A stretch of 22,500 nt of DNA from Chrysomallon squamiferum (Eukaryota > Mollusca > Gastropoda > Neomphalida > Peltospiridae). Shown piece by piece: positions 8,763-18,505 of the stretch. A program made the translations under genes and the position numbers. The stretch covers positions 4,605,215 to 4,627,714 of the forward strand of contig CM022677.1 in NCBI GenBank assembly GCA_012295275.1. The letters run 5' to 3'. Position 1 is the stretch's first letter; each line of letters begins with the position of its first letter. Under the pieces are notes generated by a model. It worked only from the letters and a program-made list of their open reading frames with translations, was not told where the DNA came from and made no database searches.

Positions 8763-8923
8763 AGATTACTACTAATAATAATAAGAAGAAGAACGAATAG
8801 ATTCTCTTCAAGGTCATCGAGAAACGTGTTTGTTGTCTCCCTCTCTCCCTTTCTCCATCATTGTTTTTTTCGAACGAAGTACTTCAGTTTATTCTTTCAA
8901 TCCATGCAAAAATAAATAGCTTA

Positions 8924-8972
8924 CCAAATAAATAAATAAATAAAATAAAATAAAATAAAATAAAATAAAATG
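8924..8972. repeat. (AAAT)n/(AAAAT)n microsatellite
   Basis: AAAT units change to AAAAT (five-base) units within one tract. Confidence 0.95.
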
Positions 8973-9215
8973 AAATCGAGTGAAGATATAAAATGTATTA
9001 CGTATTTCATTGAAGAGTTTCACTGGGCGCGTCAAATATGATAGAAACAAAGTTATATTTTGTTAGCGACAAGTCAGACTCAGCACTTAGTTTTGACATT
9101 TAGTATTTTGTGTTACAAAGAATAACTTCCTGTCTCGAGTTCAAATCTAGGTCAAATCTAGTCTGAAGATTAGAAATTCATTAATAACAACTAATAAATC
9201 AATCAATAAATCAAT

Positions 9216-9216
9216 A

Positions 9217-9246
<30 letters not shown>
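9216..9246. repeat. (AAT)n microsatellite
   Basis: A short AAT run preceded by ATCAATAA repeats. Just upstream (about 9136-9160) a stretch reading gagttcaaatct vaguely resembles a tRNA B-box, but no A-box partner was seen. Confidence 0.9.
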
Positions 9247-9247
<1 letters not shown>

Positions 9248-9474
9248 CACATTTCTCTTTAATACAACACTTATTTCGTTTCTTCTTCTTCTTATTATTA
9301 TTATTTAATATACAGACAGTAATTTTATTTAAAATTTAACTTTACAAACAATGAATATTTAAATTAAAAATATTAGAAAATACTTAACAGATAATCCTAA
9401 TTTGTATTTAGATTTAACAAAAACATATTAAACTGTTAAAAAAAAAAAGAAAAAAATTATACAATATGTAGAAA

Positions 9475-9812
9475 TTACACACACAAACACACACACAAAC
9501 ACACATACACACACAAACACACACACAACACAAACACATACACAAACACACATACACACACAAACACACACATACACACATACACACATTATATGCACTA
9601 TTAACTTAAAAATAAATAAATAAATAAAAGTTATTAAAATGTTTCTTGTAAAAAAGCACAAAAAACACACAAACACACACACACAAACACACACACAACA
9701 AAAACACACACACACATACACACATTATATGCACTATTAACTTAAAATAAATAAATAAATAAATAAATAAAAGTTATTAACATGTTTCTTGTAAAAAAAA
9801 AAAAAAAAAAAA
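9475..9812 (+). repeat. Duplicated (CA)n + linker + (AAAT)n module
   Basis: Copy 1 is a CA/ACAAAC-rich tract (9475-9588), the linker attatatgcactattaact, (AAAT)n, and aagttattaaaatgtttctt ending in poly-A (about 9589-9660). Copy 2 repeats the same order at 9660-9812 with nearly identical linkers. The minus-strand ORF over it is a by-product of the CA repeats. Confidence 0.92.
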
Positions 9813-10562
9813 AACAAAATGGCGATGACTGATACCAGTGTAACCATATTTGATGATAATTAGTAAAACAGACATTAAAGATAAATGAACAACTCACAAT
9901 TACGATATTTATTTATTAATAATACAGGAGAAGTCTCTTAAATTTCTATGAAAAAGTTTAATTTTGACATAAGTTTACAAAGAACAAGTGTACGGCAGGC
10001 TGGTGTTTGTGTGGGGGGTCATTCTGGTTTTCGACATTTTTCAGGAATGTGTTTAATCACTATAAAATTATTTCTGTAAATTTCATTTTATTTTATTTAT
10101 TTTATTTCTTTCTTTCTTTATAATCTTTATTCATGTTTTGTCTTCATTGTTTTGATGATACAATTATTATCGTTTTGTTTTTTGTTAAGGAATATATGAT
10201 ATTGAAATAATGAAATTATGATCGAATTCTATTAGTTACACTTAAATTAATTTTCATGGATATTTACGTCATAACTTAATTAAGAAATATAGTGCTTATT
10301 AATGAATTAATAACTAAGAAAATAAGGAGCAATTTTGTATATTACACTTTATTATAATACACCATAGAGAATAAATTAATGCCCAAGCTGAAGGTACCCC
10401 ACAAATGATGACACTGACAATTTCTGAGAAATATAGCTGGGGTTTGCATATATTGCTATTCTTCCGGTATAACCAATTATACATGAACAAGTGAGAAAGT
10501 AAGTCGTTTATCTTCAGGATTAATAGTAAAAAGTGAGAATGCTTGTTGTTAATGTGATATCT
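9813..10562. other. AT-rich non-coding stretch
   Basis: No gene is supported. The minus-strand ORF 10314-10577 (87 codons) has no recognisable motif and its 5' end lies in the satellite. Confidence 0.5.
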
Positions 10563-11655
10563 GTTAAATACATTCATAGTTAGATATCAGAATACCAGTA
10601 CATGTTCAGAAATATAGAAAGTTGTTATCTTCTATTAGATACATTCATAGATAGATATCAGAATACCAGTACAGGTTCAGAAATATAGAAAGTTGTTATC
10701 TTCTATTAGATACATTCATAGATATCAGTATACCAGTATATGTTCAGAAATATAGAAAGTTGTTATCTTCTACTAGATACATTCATAGTTAGATATCAGA
10801 ATACCAGTACATGTTCAGAAATATAGAAAGTTGTTATCTTCTATTAGATACATTCATAGATAGATATCAGAATACCAGTACAGGTTCAGAAAATATAGAA
10901 AGTTGTTATCTTCTATTAGATACATTCATAGATATCAGTATACCAGTATATGTTCAGAAATATAGAAAGTTGTTATCTTCTACTAGATACATTCATAGTT
11001 AGATATCAGAATACCAGTACATGTTCAGAAATATAGAAAGTTGTTATCTTCTATTAGATACATTCATAGTTAGATATCAGTATACCAGTACATGTTCAGA
11101 AATATAGAAAGTTGTTATCTTCTATTAGATACATTCATAGTTAGATATCAGAATACCAGTAAATGTTCAGAAATATAGAAAGTTGGTATCTTCTATTAGA
11201 TACATTCATAGATAGATATCAGAATACCAGTACAGGTTCAGAAATATAGAAAGTTGTTATCTTCTATTAGATACATTCATAGATATCAGTATACCAGTAT
11301 ATATTCAGAAATATAGAAAGTTGTTATCTTCTATTAGATACATTCATAGTTAGATATCAGAATACCAGTACATGTTCAGAAATATAGAAAGTTGTTATCT
11401 TCTATTAGATACATTCATAGTTAGATATCAGTATACCAGTACATGTTCAGAAATATAGAAAGTTGTTATCTTCTATTAGATACAATCATAGTTAGATATC
11501 AGAATACCAGTACATGTTCAGAAATATAGAAAGTTGTTATCTTCTATTAGATACATTCATAGTTAGATATCAGAATACCAGTATATGTTCAGAAATATAG
11601 AAAGTTGTTATCTTCTATTAGATATATTCATAGTTAGATATCAGAATACCAGTAT
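10563..11655 (+). repeat. 71-bp satellite array, 15 units plus a leading partial
   Basis: Units begin at gttcagaaatatagaaag: 10604, 10675, 10742, 10813, 10884, 10952, 11023, 11094, 11165, 11236, 11303, 11374, 11445, 11516 and 11587. Most are 71 bp. Units starting at 10675 and 11236 are 67 bp, lacking one four-base GATA-type step in catagatagatatcag; the unit at 10884 has the same deletion plus one extra A (68 bp). A three-unit block, 10604-10812, is repeated as 10813-11022 with the same variant order. A partial unit precedes the array at about 10563-10603. Divergence between units is only a few percent. Confidence 0.97.
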
Positions 11656-12091
11656 CTTTACCATTTGTCTTTTCTTTCCTTTGTTTCCTTTACTTTCTTT
11701 CTCCTATTTCTACAAATTTAATTAAGTTTGTCATAAAACAGTTTCCACTATACATTTCTTAGTCATCCTTGTTTTCATTCATATCCTTTTCTTTGTAAAT
11801 TTTGACCTTTCCAGTTCATTCTTATTGATTCCCGATGAACAGTTAGTTATCAATAATGTCCAGTTTCATTTGAGTGAAAAAAAAGACATTAACAAAACAA
11901 GTTCATTTCATACCTGTAATTGCTTTCTTGTTTGGTATTAATCAACTGAATATTAATGGTAGATACATTTTTGGTTTCATGCTCTGTATCTGTCAATTCG
12001 GTAATGAACTCATATTTAACGACTCATCTTATGCAAAGTATAGGTGATAATAAATAAGTCTTGTTTTATACAACTCGTTTCATGTCCACAG
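11656..12091. other. Non-coding stretch after the satellite
   Basis: Pyrimidine-rich up to about 11710, then unremarkable AT-rich DNA. No feature is supported. Confidence 0.4.
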
Positions 12092-12202
12092 ATGTTTCAC
12101 GTTTGTTATCAGATCCTGAACTCATCATTGGAGCTATTTGAAAAGCCTGAGAAGAGAATGAAAAAGTCTCACAAGAAGGAATTAGAGACACTTTCCAGCA
12201 CT
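12092..12202 (+). CDS. Candidate exon, unknown gene (weak)
   Basis: A cag acceptor-like site (tcatgtccacag) ends at 12091. The following open frame reads MFHVCYQILNSSLELFEKP then EKRMKKSHKKELETLSST, with ordinary codon composition, Lys/Glu-rich and helix-like, unlike the flanking AT-rich DNA. A possible donor (gtagtg) is at 12203. The frame stays open to 12286. No family was recognised and no partner exon could be joined with confidence. Confidence 0.3.
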
Positions 12203-12661
12203 GTAGTGTGCATTATAATTAATCAGTGGTTTTCCTCTTTGTTTCTTTTACAACTCTTAATACATCCTGAGAACATTTATCTCTAGATGTTTCTCCGTGT
12301 CTTTTATTTATATAACTTTTCTGTTTAAAGTTTCCTGACTTTACTTTTCTATATATTTACTAGTCAGTCTTTCTTTTTTATCCGTCATAAATCCAGTTTT
12401 TAAATTATTTGTGGTCATTCTCACTTAATTGCTAATATTTGTTTGTGAAAATAATATTAATGTGCTTACAGAAATAAAAATATTTCTTTAGTAATAAAAT
12501 ATGATATTATAATTGCACCTGTCTGTAATTACTAATATAATTTCTGGTGTATCAAATAGAAAAGTACTTCTCATCTTGTATTAAATCATAACAGCTGAGA
12601 CAGGGATACTCAACAGATAATGAGGAATGATGCAGTAAGCCTTTCAGCCATGTGATTGCAG

Positions 12662-12709
12662 GTATTGGTAGATAAACTTTATGACAGCCAAACAGCAATA
12701 GCAGTTCAA
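12662..12709 (+). CDS. Candidate 48-bp exon, unknown gene (weak)
   Basis: Bounded by tgtgattgcag and a gtatta donor. The frame reads VLVDKLYDSQTAIAVQ, an amphipathic helix pattern of the kind found in HEAT/armadillo-type repeats. It is too short for a family call, and a chance match of splice motifs is quite possible. Confidence 0.2.
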
Positions 12710-13343
12710 GTATTAAATTATACTATTGTCTTTTTTCACCATGAATGACATGATTTTCTTAACTATAAATGACTTACATTTCAGCCTATCGATATTGTTT
12801 GAAAAACTGACATTATTTTTCCATGTTACTGATACCCTCCAGAATGCTGCTAACATTCTTTTCAAAGTGACTGAAATTATAATTATTTGTAATTTGTATA
12901 GTTCAGACTGGCAGGTGTTTTATCTGGAGATTCTGATTATAATTTCTGTGATTTAAAAATGAGCAGTCTGATGGGTATCAGCATCCATTAGGTGCATCTT
13001 CAACATTTCTACATCACTCGTGACATAAACAAAACTTCAAAATTAATGTGCTGCTTTGTCGGCTTTCCAAAACTTTAACAAAAAAAAAAAAACAATAAAT
13101 GAATAAAAATACTAGAAAATAATTTCTTTCATTTATATTTTTTTGTTTGTTTTACAGCTGAGAAAATAGAATATTTAATTATGGATTAAGCAGATAGTAT
13201 ATATTATGTAACTTACTTTTTCACTATTTATTTAAAATACGTATATTTGGTAATGCAACTTTCTCATTGCGTCATATTTAATAAATCTGGATTCTTGCTA
13301 TTGATGGTGAAAATGTAACTACACACATATTTCAAAACGGAAT
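12710..13343. other. AT-rich non-coding stretch
   Basis: Contains a poly-A run at 13080-13092. The ORF at 12726-12956 is hydrophobic and AT-driven, with no motif. Confidence 0.5.
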
Positions 13344-13402
13344 TAAATAATAATAATAATAATAACAATATTATTATTATTATGATTATTATTATTATTA
13401 AT
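13344..13402. repeat. (AAT)n/(ATT)n inverted microsatellite
   Basis: An AAT run is followed within a few bases (acaat) by an ATT run, so the single strand could fold into a long A-T hairpin. Confidence 0.9.
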
Positions 13403-13431
13403 CAGATTTGCTTGTGAAATGGTAAACATAT

Positions 13432-13506
13432 ATTAAATAATTAAATAAATAAAATAAAATAAAATCCTTAAAATAAATAAATATTAAATAAATAAATAAA
13501 TAAAAT
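13432..13506. repeat. (AAAT)n-rich stretch
   Basis: Imperfect AAAT and AAAAT units with short interruptions. Confidence 0.9.
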
Positions 13507-15480
13507 TGCTTATTAAATAAACTTCTGAGTGAAAACTAACTTAAACAGTAGAATCTTAGAACTTGAGGTTGTCGTGGGGTTTCTGTGTGTGATGTCTGTA
13601 TGCAATAGTGTACTGGTGATAAATTTCTTATTATATTGTCTGATTTTTACAACATTTTAAAACAAATTTATACATTTTTTTTCCATAGCTGATATAAATA
13701 ATGTGCGAGTGGAAAACATTAATTTTCACGGTATCAGAATAAAGACTTCCTTGTATAAAAATTTTGAGAGATGAAGACAATATAAAAATCATATTAATTT
13801 TATGATTCACAATATTTTAATATCATTTATGTGACAGTGAATGATTTCAAATAAATATTAAACATGGCCATAACTACATTAAGGCAAATGAGACAAATAC
13901 CTCATACCGAAATTGCAATCTTTTTATTTTATTTTTTATTTTTTATTATTGTAGTTTTTTGTACAAAAATTTTACTTAGAAAATATAAACCATAATTCTC
14001 TATTCCAGTAGAAACTATATCCACCTAATGAATTCATTTATGTCTATGGTTACTATTTGAAGGTACTGTCATCATAGCGATGAAAGACATAACTCACTTA
14101 AAAGACGTCAGATATCAAACAGGTGTATCGGCAACAAAGTTTTGTCCCAGTTCAGAAAAAAAAGTCTAGTTAAGTCCAAGTTAAATTAAAAATACAGGAC
14201 AATTTTTCATGAATGTAAATTGGGGTTTTGTTGTGTAAACTGCTCTTCTATAAAAGCTTAATGCTTTCTTTTATCCGTGCTGTGATAAACATAAATTCCA
14301 GTGCAATCTCATAATGTGTGTGTACGCTACAAATCACACTGATATCATTTATTCTCAACATAGGTTAGTGTAATTCTATTCTGCATAGACGTGCTTCACA
14401 GCAGCTTGCTCTGATTAGTACGTTAATTTGTTTCAGTTTCAGTTTCAGTGTAATTCTATAGTTCTCAGATCTAATTATGTTCTGTGGTTTTGCTAACAGA
14501 ATGTCACCAGAGTCACCTTTTTGTAAATTTAAAGCTACAGCACGCTCTATATTTTCAGTATTTATTTATTTATTTAATATTGATTACATTGATAGGGAAG
14601 TCCCAGGTGTATATTTCTAAATTATTGGTAGCTATCTCTGATGCACTTGTAAATACATGTGTTTTCCGATGATAAAAATAATAAAGTATAAAGTGTTCAC
14701 GGGGCACTTGATGTTACATTTTTACTATTATATAATATGCAGAAAATCAGAGGAAAGGGTTTTGGTGTTGCTTTTTTTTATCTCAAATACAGAGAAATAT
14801 AGAATAATGTGGTTTTCTAATATAAACATTGAAATTCAAGTATAAGATTTAAAAAAATGTCCTGTATTAATAATATCATAATACTTATTTATATACCTGT
14901 ATATATTTAAAAAAAAAAAAAAAATGATGATAATTATTTTCTGTGGTGTTGCTAATAAAATTTAATATTAATTTGTGTTGTGCTGAGGAAGGGTATTAAA
15001 ATTACTTCTTATTTCACTGTGAACAGTTATCACTTAAAACTACATTCGTCTTAACAAAATGTCAATTAGTGGTTTATCCTCAAAATAAACAGGATGATTC
15101 TGTATTTTTTAACATGTTATGGTCCTTATTAAAATGTATCTAGTATTGTTAGTAAAAGAAGGGTAACATGGGGCAGGGGTATTTTATGAAAAGATATGGT
15201 ATTTGTGATATAATAAAAACACTTTATATGCTTCTTGTAAAAATAGGTTACAATTTATATACTGGAATTTTGTTACTTGTACAATATAAATATTAATTGG
15301 GAACAGAAACATTATCCTTTTATTTTCTAGCAGAAGTGCAAAACAGAGTAAAATATATAGATGGTCTATTGATTCATAATTTAAATGCCGTTTTTTTCGT
15401 TTTTAAGAGATTAAGTTGACTTTATACACTGATTCTAAATTTAATAGCTTAATCTTTATTTTAGTTTGCTTATTTATTAA
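13507..15480. other. AT-rich stretch without a supported gene
   Basis: Splice-like sites occur (ttttccatag at 13687, tgctaacag at 14499), but no frame stays open with family-like content. The motif around 14475-14501 (taattatgttctgtggtttt then gctaacag) has a diverged second copy at about 14931-14960. A poly-A run is at about 14909-14924. Confidence 0.5.
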
Positions 15481-15481
15481 A

Positions 15482-15509
15482 TTATTATTATTATTATTAT
15501 TATTATTTT
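15482..15509. repeat. (ATT)n microsatellite
   Basis: A run of about nine ATT units. Confidence 0.95.
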
Positions 15510-15691
15510 ATTAGCCATTGCATAAAATGAAAATACATTTATATTCATAATTTGAGAATTAATAATGTAAAATAATGTAATATTTTATTGGGGTAAAGTA
15601 GTTTACTGAAGCTAACAGAATGTATTGTTCTCTATACCAGTGGTGCAGTTTCCATGAATATATTGAGACTGGTGCGAAATTACGTGCTATA

Positions 15692-15711
15692 GTCATTATT
15701 ATTACTACTAC

Positions 15712-15797
<86 letters not shown>

Positions 15798-15806
15798 TTA
15801 TTATTA
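15692..15806. repeat. (ATT)n microsatellite, long
   Basis: ATT/ACT start, then a long pure ATT tract with one TTTT interruption. ORFs across it read poly-isoleucine and are by-products. Confidence 0.97.
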
Positions 15807-16258
15807 GCTTCTGCACAAAATAAATTAAGTATAATTTAAAAAATAAAATAAAGTGAAGGCACGGATTAACAAATACTGAAAAATATATGGTTTAATTAAG
15901 GTGAGTATATTGATAATTATTGTTGTAGCAATATTATATTTAATTAGGTGAAATTCAGTGTGTGTCATCAGGAATATAGAGCATTTCCACCTGATTACCA
16001 ATATATCACCAAACTGTAGTGAACACAAACTGTTTAATGTCATTTTTTCTAACAGATTATTGACAACAGTAGGATTATTCCAGAAAAAGAATATAGTAGA
16101 CAGCGAGAGACTAAAATGATATTTTATTAGCTAGACTGGAGATGCATTATTCATAAAAAGAGGTAATGTTGTTTATTTCAGAGAAGATTCATAAATACAG
16201 ACATAGCTTCAGGATTAAATTTATCTTTTCACTAACAGCAGAAGCTGTGTGTGTGTTT
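15807..16258. other. AT-rich non-coding stretch
   Basis: No gene, RNA or element is supported. Confidence 0.5.
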
Positions 16259-16261
16259 ATG

Positions 16262-16286
16262 TAGATAGATAGATAGATAGAGAGAG

Positions 16287-16383
<97 letters not shown>

Positions 16384-16408
16384 TTGATATAGACATAGAT
16401 AGTAGATA
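16262..16408. repeat. (GATA)n microsatellite
   Basis: About 30 GATA units with a GAGAGAGA interruption near 16280 and degenerate units after 16383. The minus-strand ORF over it encodes a Leu-Ser-Ile-Tyr repeat and is a by-product. Confidence 0.97.
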
Positions 16409-16589
16409 GTAGATTTATTCTGAAATATGATTTGAGTCATGTAAGTAACAGATAGGTGGATTCCTGAAATGGTGGATTTCTGGATTTCAAGGATCAGCTG
16501 GCAGGCAGTTAATCGGAATGAAATAAATAAATATTCACACAAACTAGATATTTACATAGATTCAAAAACTGGCAGATATAAATAGATAA

Positions 16590-16637
<48 letters not shown>

Positions 16638-16644
16638 ATATATA
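16590..16644. repeat. (TA)n microsatellite
   Basis: A TA run of about 18 units leading into cacacatacatatata. Confidence 0.95.
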
Positions 16645-16749
16645 GATATAGATTAAAAATAAATTTTTATAATTTTCTATCACTGAGATAGATAGAGTCA
16701 CAGAAAGTGATTCTCACAGAGACAGGATGAATATGTGGATAGACCTATG

Positions 16750-16842
16750 ACACACACACACACACATGCACCCACACACGCACACACTCACACACACATG
16801 CACCCACACACGCACACACTCACACACACACACACACGCACA
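16750..16842. repeat. (CA)n with an embedded 32-bp tandem duplication
   Basis: Within the CA tract, catgcacccacacacgcaca and the following cactcacacaca form a 32-bp unit present at 16765 and again at 16797. Confidence 0.92.
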
Positions 16843-17035
16843 GTTATTTTACGTTGTTAATGTAAATATAATTTTCAGAATCACTATAAACTGATGTATT
16901 CATATTAAATACATATACATATACATACATGTATCTGTATATATATATATGTATATACACTAAAATAATATATGAAGAAAATTAAATACAAAACTGAATC
17001 TCAATATTGTTTATTTTATTTATTTATTTATTTAG

Positions 17036-17195
17036 CTTTAAGAGAATGATGAAAGCCTTTTCTAGTCAGGTGACACCAGAAAAAATATTATTTCAGACGA
17101 ATGATAACAAATGTTTGTCACCTACGAGTAGCCAAGTAGTAAATAATGAGATAAATGAATGGATTTCCCAGTTAATGTGGGTTTTCCAGTTTTAG
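17036..17195 (+). CDS. Candidate exon, unknown gene (weak)
   Basis: An acceptor-like ttatttattttag context ends at 17035. The frame then reads FKRMMKAFSSQVTPEKILFQ and further residues such as LSPTSSQVVNNEINEW, to a TAG at 17193-17195. Amino-acid composition is that of ordinary protein, in contrast to the surrounding repeats. An internal donor (gtgggt) lies at 17176. It could be a terminal exon of an unseen gene or an upstream exon of the coiled-coil gene. No family was recognised. Confidence 0.3.
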
Positions 17196-17326
17196 ATTAT
17201 TTATTATAAAATCAGATGATGACTGAAAATTTAAAAAGTTCAGCGAAAACAGTTCGTGTGGTTTCTTGTCATTCTCAGTTCTGATTCTTTATTATTAATT
17301 ACATTATTTCCGGAATAAAACAATAT

Positions 17327-17545
17327 GCGGGTCAAAAACAGACCATACTACGAGGTAATGCAGCAAAGTGAAAGAGTACGGAAATGCGAAACGGTACGAT
17401 AATTAGCACATCCCCTCTATATAAATACCAGTTGAGTATAGAGGGCAGCACTATCGCGACTAAATTAATTTGGTATAACGGAAACAGCCGATCCTGTAAA
17501 CGCAGACGTCAACAAACGAAATATGTCGGAATATGATCGTGGCCA
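17327..17545 (+). promoter_or_regulatory. CpG-rich promoter-like island with TATA motif
   Basis: About 15 CpGs fall in some 215 bases of otherwise CpG-poor, AT-rich DNA. A TATA motif (ctatataaatac) is at about 17417-17428, a possible initiator context (gcagcactatcgcgac) some 25-30 bases on, and a gacgtc half-CRE-like site at about 17506. An ATG follows at 17523. The TATA motif also reads acceptably on the minus strand. It could instead be the end of a mobile element. Confidence 0.4.
17413..17445. repeat. Perfect inverted repeat around the TATA motif
   Basis: ccctctata (17413-17421) and tatagaggg (17437-17445) are exact 9-bp inverse complements separated by 15 bases, enclosing most of the TATA motif. 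Confidence 0.9.
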
Positions 17546-17603
17546 TACCAGAAAAGAATTTAAAAACAAAAAATTCAAATATATGGTGAATATAGCATTT
17601 TAG
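17523..17603 (+). CDS. Short ORF after the promoter-like block (26 codons, possible first exon)
   Basis: An ATG about 80 bases after the presumed initiator opens a frame MSEYDRGHTRKEFKNKKF and a few more residues to TAG at 17601. A donor-like gtgaat follows a complete codon at 17586, so it could splice in phase 0; the exon from 18226 is open in that phase. Whether it is a first exon, a small peptide or chance is undecided. Confidence 0.25.
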   Translation: MSEYDRGHTRKEFKNKKFKYMVNIAF

Positions 17604-18225
17604 AGTTAACATTAGTTACGGATTAGAATATTATTAAGTAAGTGAATTACTGATTTGTCTTTTTAATAAATATTTTTCAATTTTGTGACAGAAAAAACTT
17701 TTCAAGAGAGAAAAATATATGCACCATTAAAATATTTAATTTTTTACATTTTTATTTACAATGAACTTATTTGTGTATTTTCACTTACATATAGTATTTG
17801 AGAGTGATCATTCCCAAAATAAAGTTGTTTCAGTAATCACCCTATTTATTTGCATTTAGTTTTCATTTAGCCATTGCAAAAGTAGATTTTTTTTTTTTTT
17901 TTTTCAATTATTACTATTTGATAGATTTCTCGTATTTAAAGTTTCAGCTATTGTAGATGAACCAGAGTTTATTTTGAGAGAAAAAGGACAATTTTAACTT
18001 AAAATGTATTTTAAAATATATGGAATTTGCATGTTATAGCTGGTGTCTTAATTATTATTAATACGTACTTCATTTATTTTCCCATTTACACTTTCTACCA
18101 TCTTCCCTTCTGCCATAAAATGGATGTCTGTGGAAGCAGTGGCAGTATGTTTCTGCTGCTGATGATGATGATGCTATGCCTGTGGAGAGGAGATTCTATC
18201 ATCTTTTACTGTTTTATTTTTGCAG
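17604..18225. other. AT-rich stretch, possible first intron
   Basis: Includes a poly-T run at 17888-17905 and an ATG-rich ORF from 18121. No gene is supported. It ends in a good polypyrimidine tract and tttttgcag acceptor at 18225. Confidence 0.4.
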
Positions 18226-18376
18226 ATTTTGCCAGGACTGATTTTGTTTACACTTTGTAAGTTAATAATGTGGACAAAATCAGCTGACATTCACATGTCA
18301 ATAATAGAAAATCCTGATTATGATATTCAGTTAGTTTCAGATCCCCACTCTGAGCACTTACAGGACACTAATATTG
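18226..18376 (+). CDS. Coiled-coil gene, exon 1 (or first visible exon)
   Basis: The acceptor tttttgcag ends at 18225 and the frame is open from there, so an upstream exon is possible; the first part is hydrophobic (ILPGLILFTLCKL) and may be untranslated. The chosen start is ATG 18268 (A at -3), giving MWTKSADIHMSIIENPDYD and an acidic continuation. The donor is a perfect gtgagt at 18377, phase 1. Confidence 0.7.
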
Positions 18377-18469
18377 GTGAGTCATTTCTAAAATAATTTT
18401 CAGTTTTTATCTTCTTTTTTTTTAAACTAAATGAGACATATATGTAATGTCATATTCATTTTATATATC

Positions 18470-18505
<36 letters not shown>

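Noticed and set aside
9136-9160. tRNA B-box-like gagttcaaatct, hint of a SINE
   Set aside because: No A-box at the proper distance and no tRNA-like fold or poly-A tail in the right place.
9428-9721. Cys/Val-rich ORF (minus strand)
   Set aside because: It is a direct translation of CA/ACAAAC repeats.
10811-11002. Repetitive ORF in the satellite
   Set aside because: The 71-bp unit is not a multiple of three and stops appear in the neighbouring units.
13688-13729. Possible microexon after ttttccatag
   Set aside because: Good acceptor, but the donor is poor and the 14 codons show no protein character beyond chance.
14500-14560. Possible exon MSPESPFCKFKATARSIFS
   Set aside because: Acceptor present, but the donor is weak, no partner exon was found, and a diverged copy of the acceptor region at 14931 suggests a repeat.
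15559-15823. Poly-isoleucine ORFs on both strands
   Set aside because: They are translations of the ATT tract.
16189-16542. Minus-strand Ser-Ile-Tyr-Leu repeat protein
   Set aside because: Translation of the GATA tract; no promoter or conserved part.
18027-18260. 77-codon ORF with a Met/Leu-rich run
   Set aside because: It is hydrophobic, driven by an ATG/CTG repeat, in a different frame from the exon that starts at 18226, and overlaps its acceptor.
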